A DNA stretch of 64,000 nt from Oceanicola sp. Lineage in GTDB: Bacteria > Pseudomonadota > Alphaproteobacteria > Rhodobacterales > Rhodobacteraceae. Shown piece by piece: positions 39,530-48,450 of this stretch. The stretch covers positions 33,157 to 97,156 of the forward strand of contig JAKVBK010000008.1 in NCBI GenBank assembly GCA_022447275.1, read 5' to 3'. The notes beneath the pieces are model-generated. The model did not search any database. It was not told the origin of the DNA and worked only from the letters and a program-made list of their open reading frames with translations. The translations under genes and the position numbers were made by a program. Position 1 is the stretch's first letter. Every line of letters begins with the position of its first letter.

Positions 39530-39561
39530 CATCGCAAACGGCTATGCGATAACTTTTGACA

Positions 39562-39585
39562 CCAAAACCTGCGGTTTGGGCTTTT
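39562..39585 (+). terminator. Terminator after the DUF192 gene
   Basis: CCAAAACC and GGTTTGG form a stem around a short loop, followed by GCTTTT. It lies 33 bases after the stop and 35 bases before the tRNA gene. Confidence 0.55.
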
Positions 39586-39619
39586 CAATGGCTGCGAGGC
39601 CATTTATGGCTCTCGGCGT

Positions 39620-39696
39620 CGGGGCGTAGCGCAGCCTGGTAGCGCGTCTGTTTTGGGTACAGAAGGTCGTGAGTTCGAATCTCGCCGCCCCGACCA
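39620..39696 (+). tRNA. tRNA-Pro (TGG)
   Basis: A 77-base cloverleaf: acceptor stem CGGGGCG / CGCCCCG with ACCA encoded, and D-arm GCGCAGCCTGGTAGCGC. The anticodon stem TCTGT/ACAGA has loop TTTGGGT, so the anticodon is TGG. The T-arm carries GTTCGAATC. Confidence 0.95.
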
Positions 39697-39704
39697 CTTT
39701 TCCT

Positions 39705-40364
39705 TCAAGTATTGGACACGACCGATAGCCCCTGTGGTTTTGGCTGCTTCAGAGGCGGATCCCGTGTCAGCAGGTTGTAGACGAGGCGGGCCCTTTCAGC
39801 ACGCGCGCTGCCTGCAAGCGGCGAAAGACGCCCCGCAATGAGTAAATCGGCGATCCCATGCACGAGGCACAGGGTAGAGATCCCATCCGTGGCCGCGTCC
39901 TGATTGGTATAGGGCGAGCGGCCGCGCATCTGTTCGATCGGGCGTGCAAACTCTGCAAAAACCGCATTGGACGCAGGCTCCAACGTGGTGTTGCAAGGCT
40001 CTGCCTGCGGCCGATACATCAGTCGAAACAGCGATGGGTTTTCTTCGGCAAAATCCACGTAGGCAAGGGCGGCAGCATAGAGTTCCGCCTCTGGGCCCGA
40101 AACGCCAGTGGCCTGCACTGCCATTTGTTTTTGTTCGGTGATCTGCTGCTTGAGCATTGAAAACCCACGCACTGCCAGTGCCTGCAGCAGGCCTGACGCA
40201 TCCCCAAAGTGGTGGGACGGGGCCGCGTGGCTCACGCCAACTTTGCGGGCAACCTCGCGCATAGAAAACCGGGCAAGGCCCTGATCTGCGACAAGGCTTT
40301 GGGCCGCGTCCAGAAGCGCGGAGCGTAGACTGCCGTGATGATAGGATCGTGCTGCTTGAGCCAT
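39705..40364 (-). CDS. TetR-family regulator
   Basis: 219-residue repressor-type protein. The N-terminal helix-turn-helix reads SLVADQGLARFSMREVARKVGVSHAAPSHHFGD (about residues 23-55), the classic TetR pattern. The C-terminal ligand domain contains TLCLVHGIADLLIAGRL. The target is not obvious: the 271-base upstream gap (40365-40635) contains no divergent gene, and the next gene upstream is in the same direction. Confidence 0.88.
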   Translation of the reverse strand: MAQAARSYHHGSLRSALLDAAQSLVADQGLARFSMREVARKVGVSHAAPSHHFGDASGLLQALAVRGFSMLKQQITEQKQMAVQATGVSGPEAELYAAALAYVDFAEENPSLFRLMYRPQAEPCNTTLEPASNAVFAEFARPIEQMRGRSPYTNQDAATDGISTLCLVHGIADLLIAGRLSPLAGSARAERARLVYNLLTRDPPLKQPKPQGLSVVSNT

Positions 40365-40635
40365 GCTGAACCGCCGCTGTTACGTCCGGCTTCCCCGTGG
40401 CCCCCAATTTTGCACCACCGAACCGTAGCTCTGATGAGGTGTGCCGCGCAACATTTAGATAAAATGTTCTATAATTTCTTTGCAGGCTGGTTCTGAAGCC
40501 CAGCATGGTCTGTTTGCCTGCGACGGCATCGGCTCAAAGACATGAACACTCAGGCTGACACCGCAAAGACATGCACTCCACCTTTCGGGCTGAGCGCACG
40601 CCTGTAGAGGCTTTATAGCTGAACTGCGGTGCAGA

Positions 40636-41616
40636 TTACGCGGCCGCGCGAGTTCCCTGGCGTCTGCGCAGGATGCCCGCCATTGCCAGCCCTGCGGCAA
40701 GCAGCGCAATGCCTGGGGGCAGTGGCACCACGCTCGTTGCGGCCGCCGCCGTGCCTGGAACGGCGGGCAAAGGGCTGCTCATATAGATCGGCGCGGTGAA
40801 CTGGTCATTGAAGCCCGAGGAGAAAATCCCCGCCATATCTGCGCCCGTTCCTTCAAAGATGTAGCCATATACCGTTTCGCCATTCTCAAGGCCCCAATCG
40901 TTGAGGTCATAGGCACCCACACCCAGCGTTTGTGGGGCGCCAATCTCACGGGTATTTACGCGGAAACCAACATCAGCAAAGTCACTGCTGCTGATGGAAA
41001 GCGGGTCGGTCACAACAGGCAAATCAAATGTGCCCCCTGTGATCAGGCGCACGTTGAAATTGTCATTGCGGCCGCGCTCGAACATCACAATCTCGGGCAC
41101 GCCGTCGACACCATTGTTGTTGTCACGAATCCCATTCTTGAAGGCCACTTTGAACGAATAAGTCGCGCCGCCCTCACCATCGGTCATCTCCGTCAGGCTG
41201 AGCCCTGAGAAAATCGTAAGGAGGGCCCGATCTTGAATCGCAGGATCGGTAAATTCCTGTGAGGTGGCCTGCTGGTTGATCTTCGCCATACCGTGGTCAT
41301 CGCCGTCCGAGGCCGTATCCAGATCGCCCCATTCCACGTTCACCTGATTGCGCCCCGTGAGCACTTCCAAGCCAGCGGCGGTTCCAAAATTGCCGCTCGA
41401 GGAGAAGGTGACGTCTGGGAAAACCAGCTCTGTCAGGAAAGCATCATCAACGTAGACATCTGTGCCGGGTGCCATACGCAGCCCCGCGCCACTGGGATTG
41501 TTGGTGCCCGCAAACACGTCGACAAACAACGAGTTCGCGTCGATCGAAGCCGCATTGGCTGGAACCACGGGTGCAAGAGCCAGAGTGGCCAGCAATATTG
41601 AGCGATGTATGCGCAT
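40636..41616 (-). CDS. VPLPA-CTERM-type exosortase-sorted surface protein
   Basis: 326-residue exported protein from ATG 41616. A signal peptide covers about residues 1-23 (LLATLALAPVVPANAA). The C-terminus shows the sorting module: VVPLPPGIALLAAGLAMAGI (motif plus transmembrane helix) and a basic RRRQGTR tail. Such proteins are cut and anchored by an exosortase (XrtD type in roseobacters) encoded elsewhere. The middle is an acidic, Gly/Asn/Asp-rich beta-type domain (for example DNNNGVDGVPEIVMFERG), without a family I can name. Confidence 0.82.
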   Translation of the reverse strand: MRIHRSILLATLALAPVVPANAASIDANSLFVDVFAGTNNPSGAGLRMAPGTDVYVDDAFLTELVFPDVTFSSSGNFGTAAGLEVLTGRNQVNVEWGDLDTASDGDDHGMAKINQQATSQEFTDPAIQDRALLTIFSGLSLTEMTDGEGGATYSFKVAFKNGIRDNNNGVDGVPEIVMFERGRNDNFNVRLITGGTFDLPVVTDPLSISSSDFADVGFRVNTREIGAPQTLGVGAYDLNDWGLENGETVYGYIFEGTGADMAGIFSSGFNDQFTAPIYMSSPLPAVPGTAAAATSVVPLPPGIALLAAGLAMAGILRRRQGTRAAA

Positions 41617-41826
41617 GGGAGACGCACTCCACAAAAGGATTGATTTCCTCTTGTCTAGTGGGCGTCAGGGGCGGGGCTATGGCTCGTCTTTGACGTTAAT
41701 GTGTTATTAATCTTTTAAGTTTGCCACAATTTTTGGCATCCAGAGAACTGCTCAATTCCTTTACAATACGCAAAGAAACAACACGCGAGCACGCGGTTTC
41801 CGACATCTATGAAACCGCATGCCGCC

Positions 41827-42651
41827 TCATTCTTGCCAATCTGGCGGGCGCTTTTCGATGAAGGCTGCCATGCCTTCCTCGGTGTCTCGCCACATCAGGT
41901 TTTCGACCATCACTTCGCAGGTATAGGCATAGGCTTGTTCCAGCGTCATCTCGCCTTGCTTATAGAACGCCTCTTTGCCAATCCGCACTGCCGCGCCCAG
42001 TTTGCCTGCCACGGTTTCGGCCAAATCCTGGGTCGCCCTATCCAGGTTTTCAGTGGGCACGGATCGGTTGATCAATCCCAGTTCCTGAGCTTGTGGCGCA
42101 GTGCGGAACGCGCCGGTCACCAGCATCTCGAACGCCTGCTTGGTGCCGATGTTGCGGCTGAGCGCGACCATCGGTGTAGAACAGAACAGCCCAATATTGA
42201 CGCCATTAACGCCAAACTTCGTGTCTTCGGCGGCAACAGCCAGATCGCAACTGGCCACCAGTTGGCACCCCGCGGCTGTTGCGATGCCGTGCACTTGGGC
42301 AATCACGGGCTGGGGCAGCCGTGTCAGGCCGGTCATCACCTTTGCACAGCGTTCAAAGAGGTCTGCGAAATAGGCGGCGCCGCCATCACCGGCTTGCCGC
42401 CCGGCCTGCATTTCCTTCAGGTCATGGCCCGCGCAAAAGGCTTTGCCTGCACCCTTGAGGATGACAACCCGGATATCCTGGCGCTGGGATAACGCATCGA
42501 TCTGCGCCTGCAGTGCGGCCAGCATGTCGTCAGACAGGGCGTTGAGCGCCTTGGGGCGGTTCATCGTCAGGCAGCGGACGGCGCCTCTGTCTTCGACCAA
42601 AAGGATCGGCGCGTCTTGCGCGGCGTCATTCAGTTTCTCTGTTCCGTCCAT
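41827..42651 (-). CDS. Enoyl-CoA hydratase/isomerase (crotonase) family protein
   Basis: 274-residue crotonase-fold protein; the start ATG 42651 follows GGGAGGAC. The first oxyanion-hole loop is KAFCAGHDLKEM and the second HGIATAAGCQLVASCDL. A later NIGLFCSTPMVALSR segment is also typical. Reaction specificity (hydratase, isomerase or ligase-type) cannot be fixed. It is divergent from a thioesterase gene with 61 bases between, suggesting joint control. Confidence 0.88.
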   Translation of the reverse strand: MDGTEKLNDAAQDAPILLVEDRGAVRCLTMNRPKALNALSDDMLAALQAQIDALSQRQDIRVVILKGAGKAFCAGHDLKEMQAGRQAGDGGAAYFADLFERCAKVMTGLTRLPQPVIAQVHGIATAAGCQLVASCDLAVAAEDTKFGVNGVNIGLFCSTPMVALSRNIGTKQAFEMLVTGAFRTAPQAQELGLINRSVPTENLDRATQDLAETVAGKLGAAVRIGKEAFYKQGEMTLEQAYAYTCEVMVENLMWRDTEEGMAAFIEKRPPDWQE

Positions 42652-42712
42652 CTTGTCCTCCCTTTCCCAATCATGCAGCGTTCCCCTGGCAAAACCGCGA
42701 AGAGGAAAAACC

Positions 42713-43144
42713 ATGGGTCTGGATCATGTCGTCATGGACGCGCCCGCGTTGCAAGCATTTCTGACAAACGTCTTTCCACAGGTGCACCGTGATTTCGTTG
42801 TTGAGGAGGTCACGGATGAGGGGGCTGTGATCCGGCTTGTGGCCGATGAAAAGCATCTGCGCCCCGGCGGAACGGTGTCTGGTCCGGCCATGTTCGGGCT
42901 GGCAGATGTTGCCATGTACGTGGCGATTCTATCGCGGATTGGGCCCGAGGCACTGACAGTGACAACCAATTGCAGCATCGACTTCATGCGCAAGCCTGTG
43001 GCGGGCGCGGATCTCATTGCGGAGTGCCGGCTTTTGAAGCTGGGGCGCGTTCTGGCCGTGGGGGATGTGCTGCTTCGCTCGCAGGGGATGGAGGGGGTGG
43101 TGGCACGCGCCGGTCTCACCTATTCGATCCCGCCCAAGCGTTAA
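42713..43144 (+). CDS. PaaI-type acyl-CoA thioesterase
   Basis: 143-residue hot-dog-fold protein from ATG 42713 (AGAGGAAAAA upstream). The core GGTVSGPAMFGLADVAMYVAIL carries the substrate-binding helix, with the SIDFMRKPVAGADLIAE and GDVLLRSQG strands typical of PaaI/YbgC relatives. It should hydrolyse an acyl- or aryl-CoA. The 3' end overlaps the convergent zinc-ribbon gene by four bases. Confidence 0.85.
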   Translation: MGLDHVVMDAPALQAFLTNVFPQVHRDFVVEEVTDEGAVIRLVADEKHLRPGGTVSGPAMFGLADVAMYVAILSRIGPEALTVTTNCSIDFMRKPVAGADLIAECRLLKLGRVLAVGDVLLRSQGMEGVVARAGLTYSIPPKR

Positions 43145-44199
43145 AGCGCAGCGCCTGCGCCCCAGATCAGACCAAACAGCACAGTTGCCACCACGACGGC
43201 CATGCTGGCTGCCAAAACCTTGCGTCTGGAAAACGGGCGCTCGCCATAGGTGCGGCCATGGATGCCGCAGGTAACCACCTTGGATGCAACGCCGCGCCCA
43301 TCCGTGTAATGGGTGATCCAGACGGGCAAAAGGATGCGGCGGTAGTGCACGCCGCTGGTATCGGTGTTGAAGGTGATGCTGTGCACGCCGCTCCAGCCAT
43401 ATTTCTTGCGGATCCTGTTGCGGATGAGCAAACGGCGATCCTTGCGGTTGGCGGCAAGCCCATCGGCGAGGGTCTGGGCATGCTGCTCTGCTGCAAAGCC
43501 TGCGATATAGCCCGCTGTGTAGGGGCGCAGGCGGGCCGGTTCAAACTCATGGAGGATGCCGTCGCGGATCAATGGCGTCACCAGAGGAGAGGCAGGCATC
43601 AACAGATCATCGAAGGTGAACACCTGTTCGCCCGAGATGTTCTCGACCCGTGTATTCTTGCCGCTGCGCACGGTTTTCTTGGCCCAATAGGTCGTCGCTT
43701 CCTGGGCGTCGATGGTCCAGAACGGGACGTAGAGCGCACGGGTTGTCCCCTCAGCCACCCTTTCTGGCAGGTCGCGCGGTGCAAACAGGCGGGAGGCGAT
43801 CCATTGGTCCTGCGCAAGCCGTGCTGCGTCTTGCGCAATGGCAAAGGGGATCAAGGCCATCGGTGCGTAGGTGGGGTCGGGGTCTTTGCGCACGACAGGG
43901 CCATCGCAATAGCCGCACCGCTCTGACAGGCTGAGGCCCACGAAGGTGAGCTGACTGCCGCACGCCTGACATTGAACATGGGTGACATCGGCCGTATCTG
44001 CGCTTTGGGCGGGCCGCTCTGTGGCGGGCACAGTGTTGCCGTGAACCGGGTGTTCTTGTTGAGCAGCCCCGTCCCAAGGTGAGCTCAGATCTTCAGTGGC
44101 GCCACAACTGTCACAGGATAGCAGGCCCGCGGCAGGGTCAAAGTGACGTTGGCCCCCACAGGCCGGGCAGGACAGCTCGGATTGAACAACCTCAGCCAT
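43141..44199 (-). CDS. Zinc-ribbon protein with C-terminal membrane helix
   Basis: 352-residue protein from ATG 44199. The first zinc ribbon uses C11, C14, C29 and C32 (SCPACGGQRHF...LLSCDSCGA). The second uses C77, C80, C95 and C98 (CQACGSQ...ERCGYCDG). A region with PTYAPMALIPFAIAQD and ARALYVPFWTIDAQE follows. One membrane helix sits near residues 328-350 (VLAASMAVVVATVLFGLIWG). This layout resembles bacterial TFIIB-type zinc-finger membrane proteins of unknown role. Its start overlaps the upstream gene by one base. Confidence 0.72.
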   Translation of the reverse strand: MAEVVQSELSCPACGGQRHFDPAAGLLSCDSCGATEDLSSPWDGAAQQEHPVHGNTVPATERPAQSADTADVTHVQCQACGSQLTFVGLSLSERCGYCDGPVVRKDPDPTYAPMALIPFAIAQDAARLAQDQWIASRLFAPRDLPERVAEGTTRALYVPFWTIDAQEATTYWAKKTVRSGKNTRVENISGEQVFTFDDLLMPASPLVTPLIRDGILHEFEPARLRPYTAGYIAGFAAEQHAQTLADGLAANRKDRRLLIRNRIRKKYGWSGVHSITFNTDTSGVHYRRILLPVWITHYTDGRGVASKVVTCGIHGRTYGERPFSRRKVLAASMAVVVATVLFGLIWGAGAAL

Positions 44200-44513
44200 C
44201 AATCATTTGCCGCCACTTCAGCCGCTATCTGCAGCAACACCCAAAGCCGGGTGAACGAGCGATCAACGGCACCCGCAGCATCATCAGTGGCCGCCCAATC
44301 GCCGAGGATCGTGGCAAAGAACCACGTGGCCATCAGCCAGAACGCAATGACCGACCATCCCGCAATACCCATGATATAGCTGGTGCTGTTGCGCTTCAGC
44401 TCGTGACGGGCCTCCCGTATCTGCACCAGCTTCTTTACCATGGGCATGCCGATCAGCGCGCTGATCACGACCAGCGGCAAACAAAGCAGGATGGGAAGCG
44501 GGCTGACGACCAT
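44199..44513 (-). CDS. Small membrane protein coupled to the zinc-ribbon gene
   Basis: 104-residue protein with two predicted transmembrane helices (about residues 3-23 and 48-70). I recognise no family. It overlaps the start of the zinc-ribbon gene by one base (TGATG), so the two are probably co-translated and may form a complex in the membrane. Confidence 0.65.
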   Translation of the reverse strand: MVVSPLPILLCLPLVVISALIGMPMVKKLVQIREARHELKRNSTSYIMGIAGWSVIAFWLMATWFFATILGDWAATDDAAGAVDRSFTRLWVLLQIAAEVAAND

Positions 44514-44663
44514 GTAAGACCTGTATAGCTTGCTTGAGGATTGCGGCAGGGCGGCGCGGAACTCAAGCCAAAAACCGGCGCAGCAGGCCCGATAATTGTG
44601 GGGTATTATTATACCTTATTTTTAGTGATCTGTTTTTGCTTATGAAATTTGGCGTGTGTGCGC

Positions 44664-44691
44664 TTGACTGTGCCATTCAATTGCTTAGAAC
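44664..44691 (+). promoter_or_regulatory. Candidate rplM-rpsI promoter
   Basis: TTGACT (44664-44669) and TAGAAC (44686-44691) are spaced by 16 bases and lie 66 bases upstream of rplM. Confidence 0.5.
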
Positions 44692-44756
44692 AGCGCAATC
44701 GAATGCTAAGGCCGCTCTGGCCTGACTCCCACGTGATCGAATACGGGATCTACCGA

Positions 44757-45215
44757 ATGAAAACCTTTACCGCGACACCGGCGGATATCGAGAAGAAATG
44801 GATCGTGATCGACGCCGAAGGCATCGTTCTCGGCCGTCTTGCCTCGATCGTCGCCATGCGTCTGCGTGGCAAGCACAAAGCCACCTTCACGCCGCACATG
44901 GACATGGGCGACAATGTCATCGTCATCAACGCCGACAAGGTGCAGCTGACGGGCAACAAGCGCATGAAGCCGAACTACTGGCACACGGGCTACCCGGGTG
45001 GGATCAAGTCCCGCACCACCGGGCAGATCCTCGAGGGCAAGTACCCCGAGCGCGTCGTGACCCAAGCCGTCAAGCGCATGCTGCCGGGCAACCGCCTGTC
45101 TCGCAAGCAGATGACCAACCTGCGCGTTTACGCGGGTACGGATCACCCGCATGAAGCCCAGAACCCCGAAGTTCTCGACGTTGCGTCGATGAACAAGAAG
45201 AACACCCGGAGCTGA
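44757..45215 (+). CDS. rplM: 50S ribosomal protein L13
   Basis: 152-residue ribosomal protein, start ATG 44757. Signature motifs are [45 protein letters not shown] and [24 protein letters not shown]. It pairs with rpsI, five bases downstream, the conserved L13-S9 operon. Confidence 0.98.
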   Translation: MKTFTATPADIEKKWIVIDAEGIVLGRLASIVAMRLRGKHKATFTPHMDMGDNVIVINADKVQLTGNKRMKPNYWHTGYPGGIKSRTTGQILEGKYPERVVTQAVKRMLPGNRLSRKQMTNLRVYAGTDHPHEAQNPEVLDVASMNKKNTRS

Positions 45216-45220
45216 GCGCG

Positions 45221-45712
45221 ATGGCTGAAGAAATCAAATCCCTCGAAGAGCTGAACGCGGCTGTCGACGGCACTGCCGCCGCCGTGGAAGAGCTTGTTGC
45301 ACCGCGCGAGCCCGTCCGTGACGAGCTGGGCCGGTCTTATGCAACTGGTAAGCGGAAAGACGCGGTATCCCGCGTTTGGATCAAGCCCGGTTCGGGCAAA
45401 GTCACGGTCAATGGCAAGGACATGACCGAGTATTTTGCGCGCCCTGTTCTGCAGATGATCCTGCGCCAGCCGTTCCAGGTGGCCGGTGTCGAAGACCAGT
45501 TCGACGTCACCGCAACCGTCAAGGGCGGTGGCCTGTCCGGTCAGGCCGGCGCGGTCAAGCACGGCATCTCCAAGGCGCTGCAGCTTTACGACCCCTCCCT
45601 GCGGGGCGCTCTGAAGGCCGCTGGCTTCCTGACGCGCGACAGCCGCGTTGTGGAACGTAAGAAGTTTGGCCGCCGCAAGGCCCGCCGGAGCTTCCAGTTC
45701 TCCAAGCGCTAA
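45221..45712 (+). CDS. rpsI: 30S ribosomal protein S9
   Basis: 163-residue protein. The N-terminal ~35 residues are an acidic, Glu-rich extension; the S9 core begins [55 protein letters not shown] completes the family pattern, including the tail that contacts the P-site tRNA. Confidence 0.98.
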   Translation: MAEEIKSLEELNAAVDGTAAAVEELVAPREPVRDELGRSYATGKRKDAVSRVWIKPGSGKVTVNGKDMTEYFARPVLQMILRQPFQVAGVEDQFDVTATVKGGGLSGQAGAVKHGISKALQLYDPSLRGALKAAGFLTRDSRVVERKKFGRRKARRSFQFSKR

Positions 45713-45744
45713 CGCAGAACGAGCTAAAAGTTCAATTAAATCAG

Positions 45745-45772
45745 GCGGCCGCAAGTTTTTGCGGCCGCTTTT
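45745..45772 (+). terminator. Terminator after rpsI
   Basis: A 10-bp perfect stem (GCGGCCGCAA / TTGCGGCCGC) with a GTTT loop is followed by TTTT, 32 bases after the rpsI stop. Confidence 0.9.
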
Positions 45773-45881
45773 CTATGTTGGCAGATTTTGAGCAGTGCGT
45801 TGAACGTCATTGACGGTTAAAGTCAGCGAAATTAGCGTATTTGTAGCATTATACGCATATGTGGACCGGGTTTTTTTTAGT

Positions 45882-46511
45882 ATGGCAATAGTTTACGTTC
45901 TTACAAACCACGCTTTCGAAAGTTACGTAAAAGTTGGAAAGACAACAAACTTAGATCAAAGGTTGCGCGCGCTAGATAACACTAGCGTGCCTTTGCCGTT
46001 TCGTTGTGTTTACGCAGTTGAAGTTGATGATGAAACGCAAGTGGAACGACTTGTGCATCAAGTTTTTGCTGATCACAGAACAAGATCAACACGCGAATTT
46101 TTCGAAATTGATCCACAACGTGTAATTGCTGCACTAAAGCTGACGGGTGGAAGGAATGTTACGCCAAAAGACGATATTGCTGAAGACGACGAAGCCGTTG
46201 AAGCGTTAACAAAAGCTACAAGGAAACAACGTAAAACATATCGTTTTTCTGACGCAGGCGTGAATGTTGACGACACTCTTTACTACAGCAATGATGAAAC
46301 GATTACGGCGCAGGTAGTTAGTGACAGAAAGATACTTTTTGAAGGTGCTGAAACGAGTTTGAGCAAGTCAGCATTAACGCTGTTGCATCGGGATGGATAC
46401 ACATGGCGCACTGTAAACGGCTGGCAATACTGGATGTTTGAAAATGAAACTATTGCTGAGCGTTTGGAGCGTTTTTTGGCTCAAGCTGCGCAAGACGAAG
46501 ACGAGGACTAA
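45882..46511 (+). CDS. GIY-YIG (T5orf172-like) nuclease-fold protein with RAMA-like C-terminus
   Basis: 209-residue protein from ATG 45882; longer in-frame starts are unsupported. Residues 1-77 fit a GIY-YIG nuclease of the T5orf172 type: VYVLTN...YVKVGKT as the GIY-YIG strands, R27/R29 in DQRLRALDN, and E in REFFEID. Residues about 120-190 (GVNVDDTLYY...AQVVSDRKILFEGAE...VNGWQYWMFEN) resemble a RAMA domain, seen in modification enzymes. The gene is clearly AT-richer than its neighbours, with many A/T third positions, and lacks close gene partners: a sign of horizontal acquisition. Role (defence, repair or selfish element) is unknown. Confidence 0.7.
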   Translation: MAIVYVLTNHAFESYVKVGKTTNLDQRLRALDNTSVPLPFRCVYAVEVDDETQVERLVHQVFADHRTRSTREFFEIDPQRVIAALKLTGGRNVTPKDDIAEDDEAVEALTKATRKQRKTYRFSDAGVNVDDTLYYSNDETITAQVVSDRKILFEGAETSLSKSALTLLHRDGYTWRTVNGWQYWMFENETIAERLERFLAQAAQDEDED

Positions 46512-46573
46512 GCTGGCAGACTGGAATGGCATTTTTCGAGAACAGACATGAGCACTACGGCGGCGCATAATTC

Positions 46574-46760
46574 CTGTTTCAGCGCAATCTGTTTGTCGCT
46601 GTGCCCAAATCTAAAGAACACCGTAGCCCAACTTGGTATATGCGGCTGAAGATTGCTGGACACAAAGGTTACATCACACGCAGCACTAAGCTGACGAAGT
46701 ATGAGAATGCTTACGCTTTTGCGCACGCTAAGGCAGTTGGAACAACGGATTGGAAATTTA
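46574..46760 (+). pseudogene. Remnant of a site-specific integrase N-terminus
   Basis: One frame reads SPTWYMRLKIAGHKGYITRSTKL followed by YENAYAFAHAKA. This pattern (W-Y-hRh-hG-GYI-RST-K-T) matches the start of tyrosine recombinase/phage integrases as I know them. No catalytic domain follows; the frame runs straight into a terminator. The only start-like codon is GTG 46601. This is best read as a decayed fragment. Confidence 0.5.
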
Positions 46761-46789
46761 AACGCCCGCTGGTTTCAGCGGGCGTTTTT
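46761..46789 (+). terminator. Strong intrinsic terminator
   Basis: A perfect 10-bp stem (AACGCCCGCT / AGCGGGCGTT, 6-base loop) is followed by a T-run. It ends transcripts from the GIY-YIG/integrase-remnant side. Confidence 0.88.
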
Positions 46790-47086
46790 CTTTGGGCATT
46801 AAAGGCTGCTGAAGCGCAGTTCAGCTTCATGTGGCGCCTGTTGATCAAGGCAGCCGTTTCGTCTGTGCTTGTGGCGGCGCATGACCAGCCCCGTTTAAGG
46901 GCCAAACGGCTTGGTTTTCTCAAAAGGGCCGTCGAAAACGCGCTTTTGAGACAGGGATGCAGAGGGCAGCCGGCGCTTGTAGGAAGGATCATCCCACCGG
47001 TGCTCTGTGTGGCAGCCTCGGGTTCTTTGCATACTGTGCAGACAGGCGCGGGGCGCTCTTTGTCTTTAGGGGAGATTTAAGCCCCC

Positions 47087-47115
47087 ACGCCTGAGCACGG
47101 TGTGTGCTCAGGCGT
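47087..47115 (-). terminator. Hairpin after tyrS
   Basis: A 12-bp perfect stem (ACGCCTGAGCAC / GTGCTCAGGCGT, 5-base loop) lies 34 bases past the tyrS stop on its strand. There is no long T-run. Confidence 0.65.
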
Positions 47116-47148
47116 GTCGGTGGTTAAGGTGCCGGGTGCGAATGTTAT

Positions 47149-48399
47149 TCAGTCGACCCGGACAAGGGCATGGCGCTTCTTGCCCGCCGACAGCTTCACT
47201 GGCTGCGCCAAAGCGCTTGCGTCCAACACCAGCCCCGTATCCGTCAGGGGCGCATCATCGAGACGGGCGCCGTTCTCTGCAATCAGCCGCTTGGCCGCCT
47301 TGCCGGACTGCGCAAGCCCGGCGCGCACCAGCAACTGCACGACTGAAATCCCATCGCCCACATCGGCGGCAGACAGCACGACTGTGGGAAGATCATCCCC
47401 GACGCCCCCTTTTTCAAACACCTCGCGTGCCGTGGCTTCGGCAGCAGCCGCAGCTTCCGCGCCATGGAGCAGCGTGGTGGCTTCATTGGCGAGTATGATT
47501 TTCGCGGCGTTGATCTCAGAGCCTTCCAATGCGCCCAGTCTGTCACATTCCTCAACGGGCAGCTCCGTATACAGCTTGAGGAAACGGCCCACATCTGCAT
47601 CGGTGCTGTTGCGCCAGAACTGCCAGAATTCGTAGGGGCTGAGCATGTCAGATGACAGCCAGACAGCGCCGCCTTGGCTTTTGCCCATCTTGCGGCCGTC
47701 CGACGTGGTCAGCAGTGGCGTGGTCAGGCCGTAGATTTCCTCGCTCAAAACGCGCCGTGTCAGGTCGACACCATTGACGATGTTGCCCCATTGATCACTG
47801 CCGCCCATCTGCAATTCGCAGCCGTAGCGTCGGTTGAGTTCAAGGAAATCGTAGGCCTGCAGGATCATGTAGTTGAATTCGAGGAAGGACAGGGATTGCT
47901 CCCGGTCCAGCCGTGATTTCACGCTCTCGAAGGACAGCATGCGGTTGACCGAGAAGTACCGCCCGATGTCGCGCAGGAAGTCGAGGTAGTTCAGGCCGTC
48001 CAGCCATTCCGCATTGTTCAGCATGATCGCGTCGGTCGGCCCGTCGCCGTAATCGAGATAGCGGCTAAAGACGCGCTTGAGGCCCGAGATATTCGCATCG
48101 ATCTGTTCGGCGGTCAGCAAGGGACGCTCGTCGGCTCGGAAAGACGGATCGCCCACCTTTGTTGTGCCGCCACCCATCAGCGTGATCGGCTTGTGCCCTG
48201 TCTTCTGAAACCACCTGAGCAATAGGATGTTCAGTAAGTGACCCACGTGCAGGGAAGCTGCTGTGGCATCATAGCCGATATAGCAGGTCACCACCCCTTT
48301 GCTCAGCTTTTCGTCCAAGGCCTGCAGGTCGGTGCAGTCGGCCAGAAAGCCGCGTTCCTTGATCACGTTCAAGAAGTCGGATTTTGGGTGGTAGGTCAT
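47149..48399 (-). CDS. tyrS: Tyrosyl-tRNA synthetase
   Basis: Class I aminoacyl-tRNA synthetase of 416 residues from ATG 48399 (ATG 48414 is the alternative; the family usually starts [10 protein letters not shown]). The HIGH motif appears as LHVGHLLN and KMSKS as [19 protein letters not shown] and [10 protein letters not shown] form the tyrosine/adenylate site. The C-terminal S4 RNA-binding domain covers about the last 65 residues ([28 protein letters not shown]). It is divergent from anmK with only ~50 bases between. Confidence 0.95.
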   Translation of the reverse strand: MTYHPKSDFLNVIKERGFLADCTDLQALDEKLSKGVVTCYIGYDATAASLHVGHLLNILLLRWFQKTGHKPITLMGGGTTKVGDPSFRADERPLLTAEQIDANISGLKRVFSRYLDYGDGPTDAIMLNNAEWLDGLNYLDFLRDIGRYFSVNRMLSFESVKSRLDREQSLSFLEFNYMILQAYDFLELNRRYGCELQMGGSDQWGNIVNGVDLTRRVLSEEIYGLTTPLLTTSDGRKMGKSQGGAVWLSSDMLSPYEFWQFWRNSTDADVGRFLKLYTELPVEECDRLGALEGSEINAAKIILANEATTLLHGAEAAAAAEATAREVFEKGGVGDDLPTVVLSAADVGDGISVVQLLVRAGLAQSGKAAKRLIAENGARLDDAPLTDTGLVLDASALAQPVKLSAGKKRHALVRVD

Positions 48400-48450
48400 C
48401 GTCTGATTGTCCATGCTCACGTTCGTGAATGGGTGATAGAGGGCTTTGCC

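Larger units (their letters stand above)
46512..47148. other. AT-rich gap with integrase remnant and terminators
   Basis: Between the GIY-YIG gene and tyrS there is no intact gene. It holds a short integrase-like fragment (46574-46760), a strong terminator (46761-46789) and a hairpin (47087-47115). A frame open from 46601 to 47080 spans the terminator and is not credible as one gene. Confidence 0.6.

Noticed and set aside
46601..47080. 159-codon open frame downstream of the GIY-YIG gene
   Set aside because: Only its first ~50 codons look integrase-like; the rest reads through a strong terminator and has no family signal, so it is treated as a remnant.
48238..48450. N-terminal extension of anmK from 48238
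   Set aside because: It would overlap the tyrS coding region on the opposite strand, and the family N-terminus begins close to the GTG at 48451.
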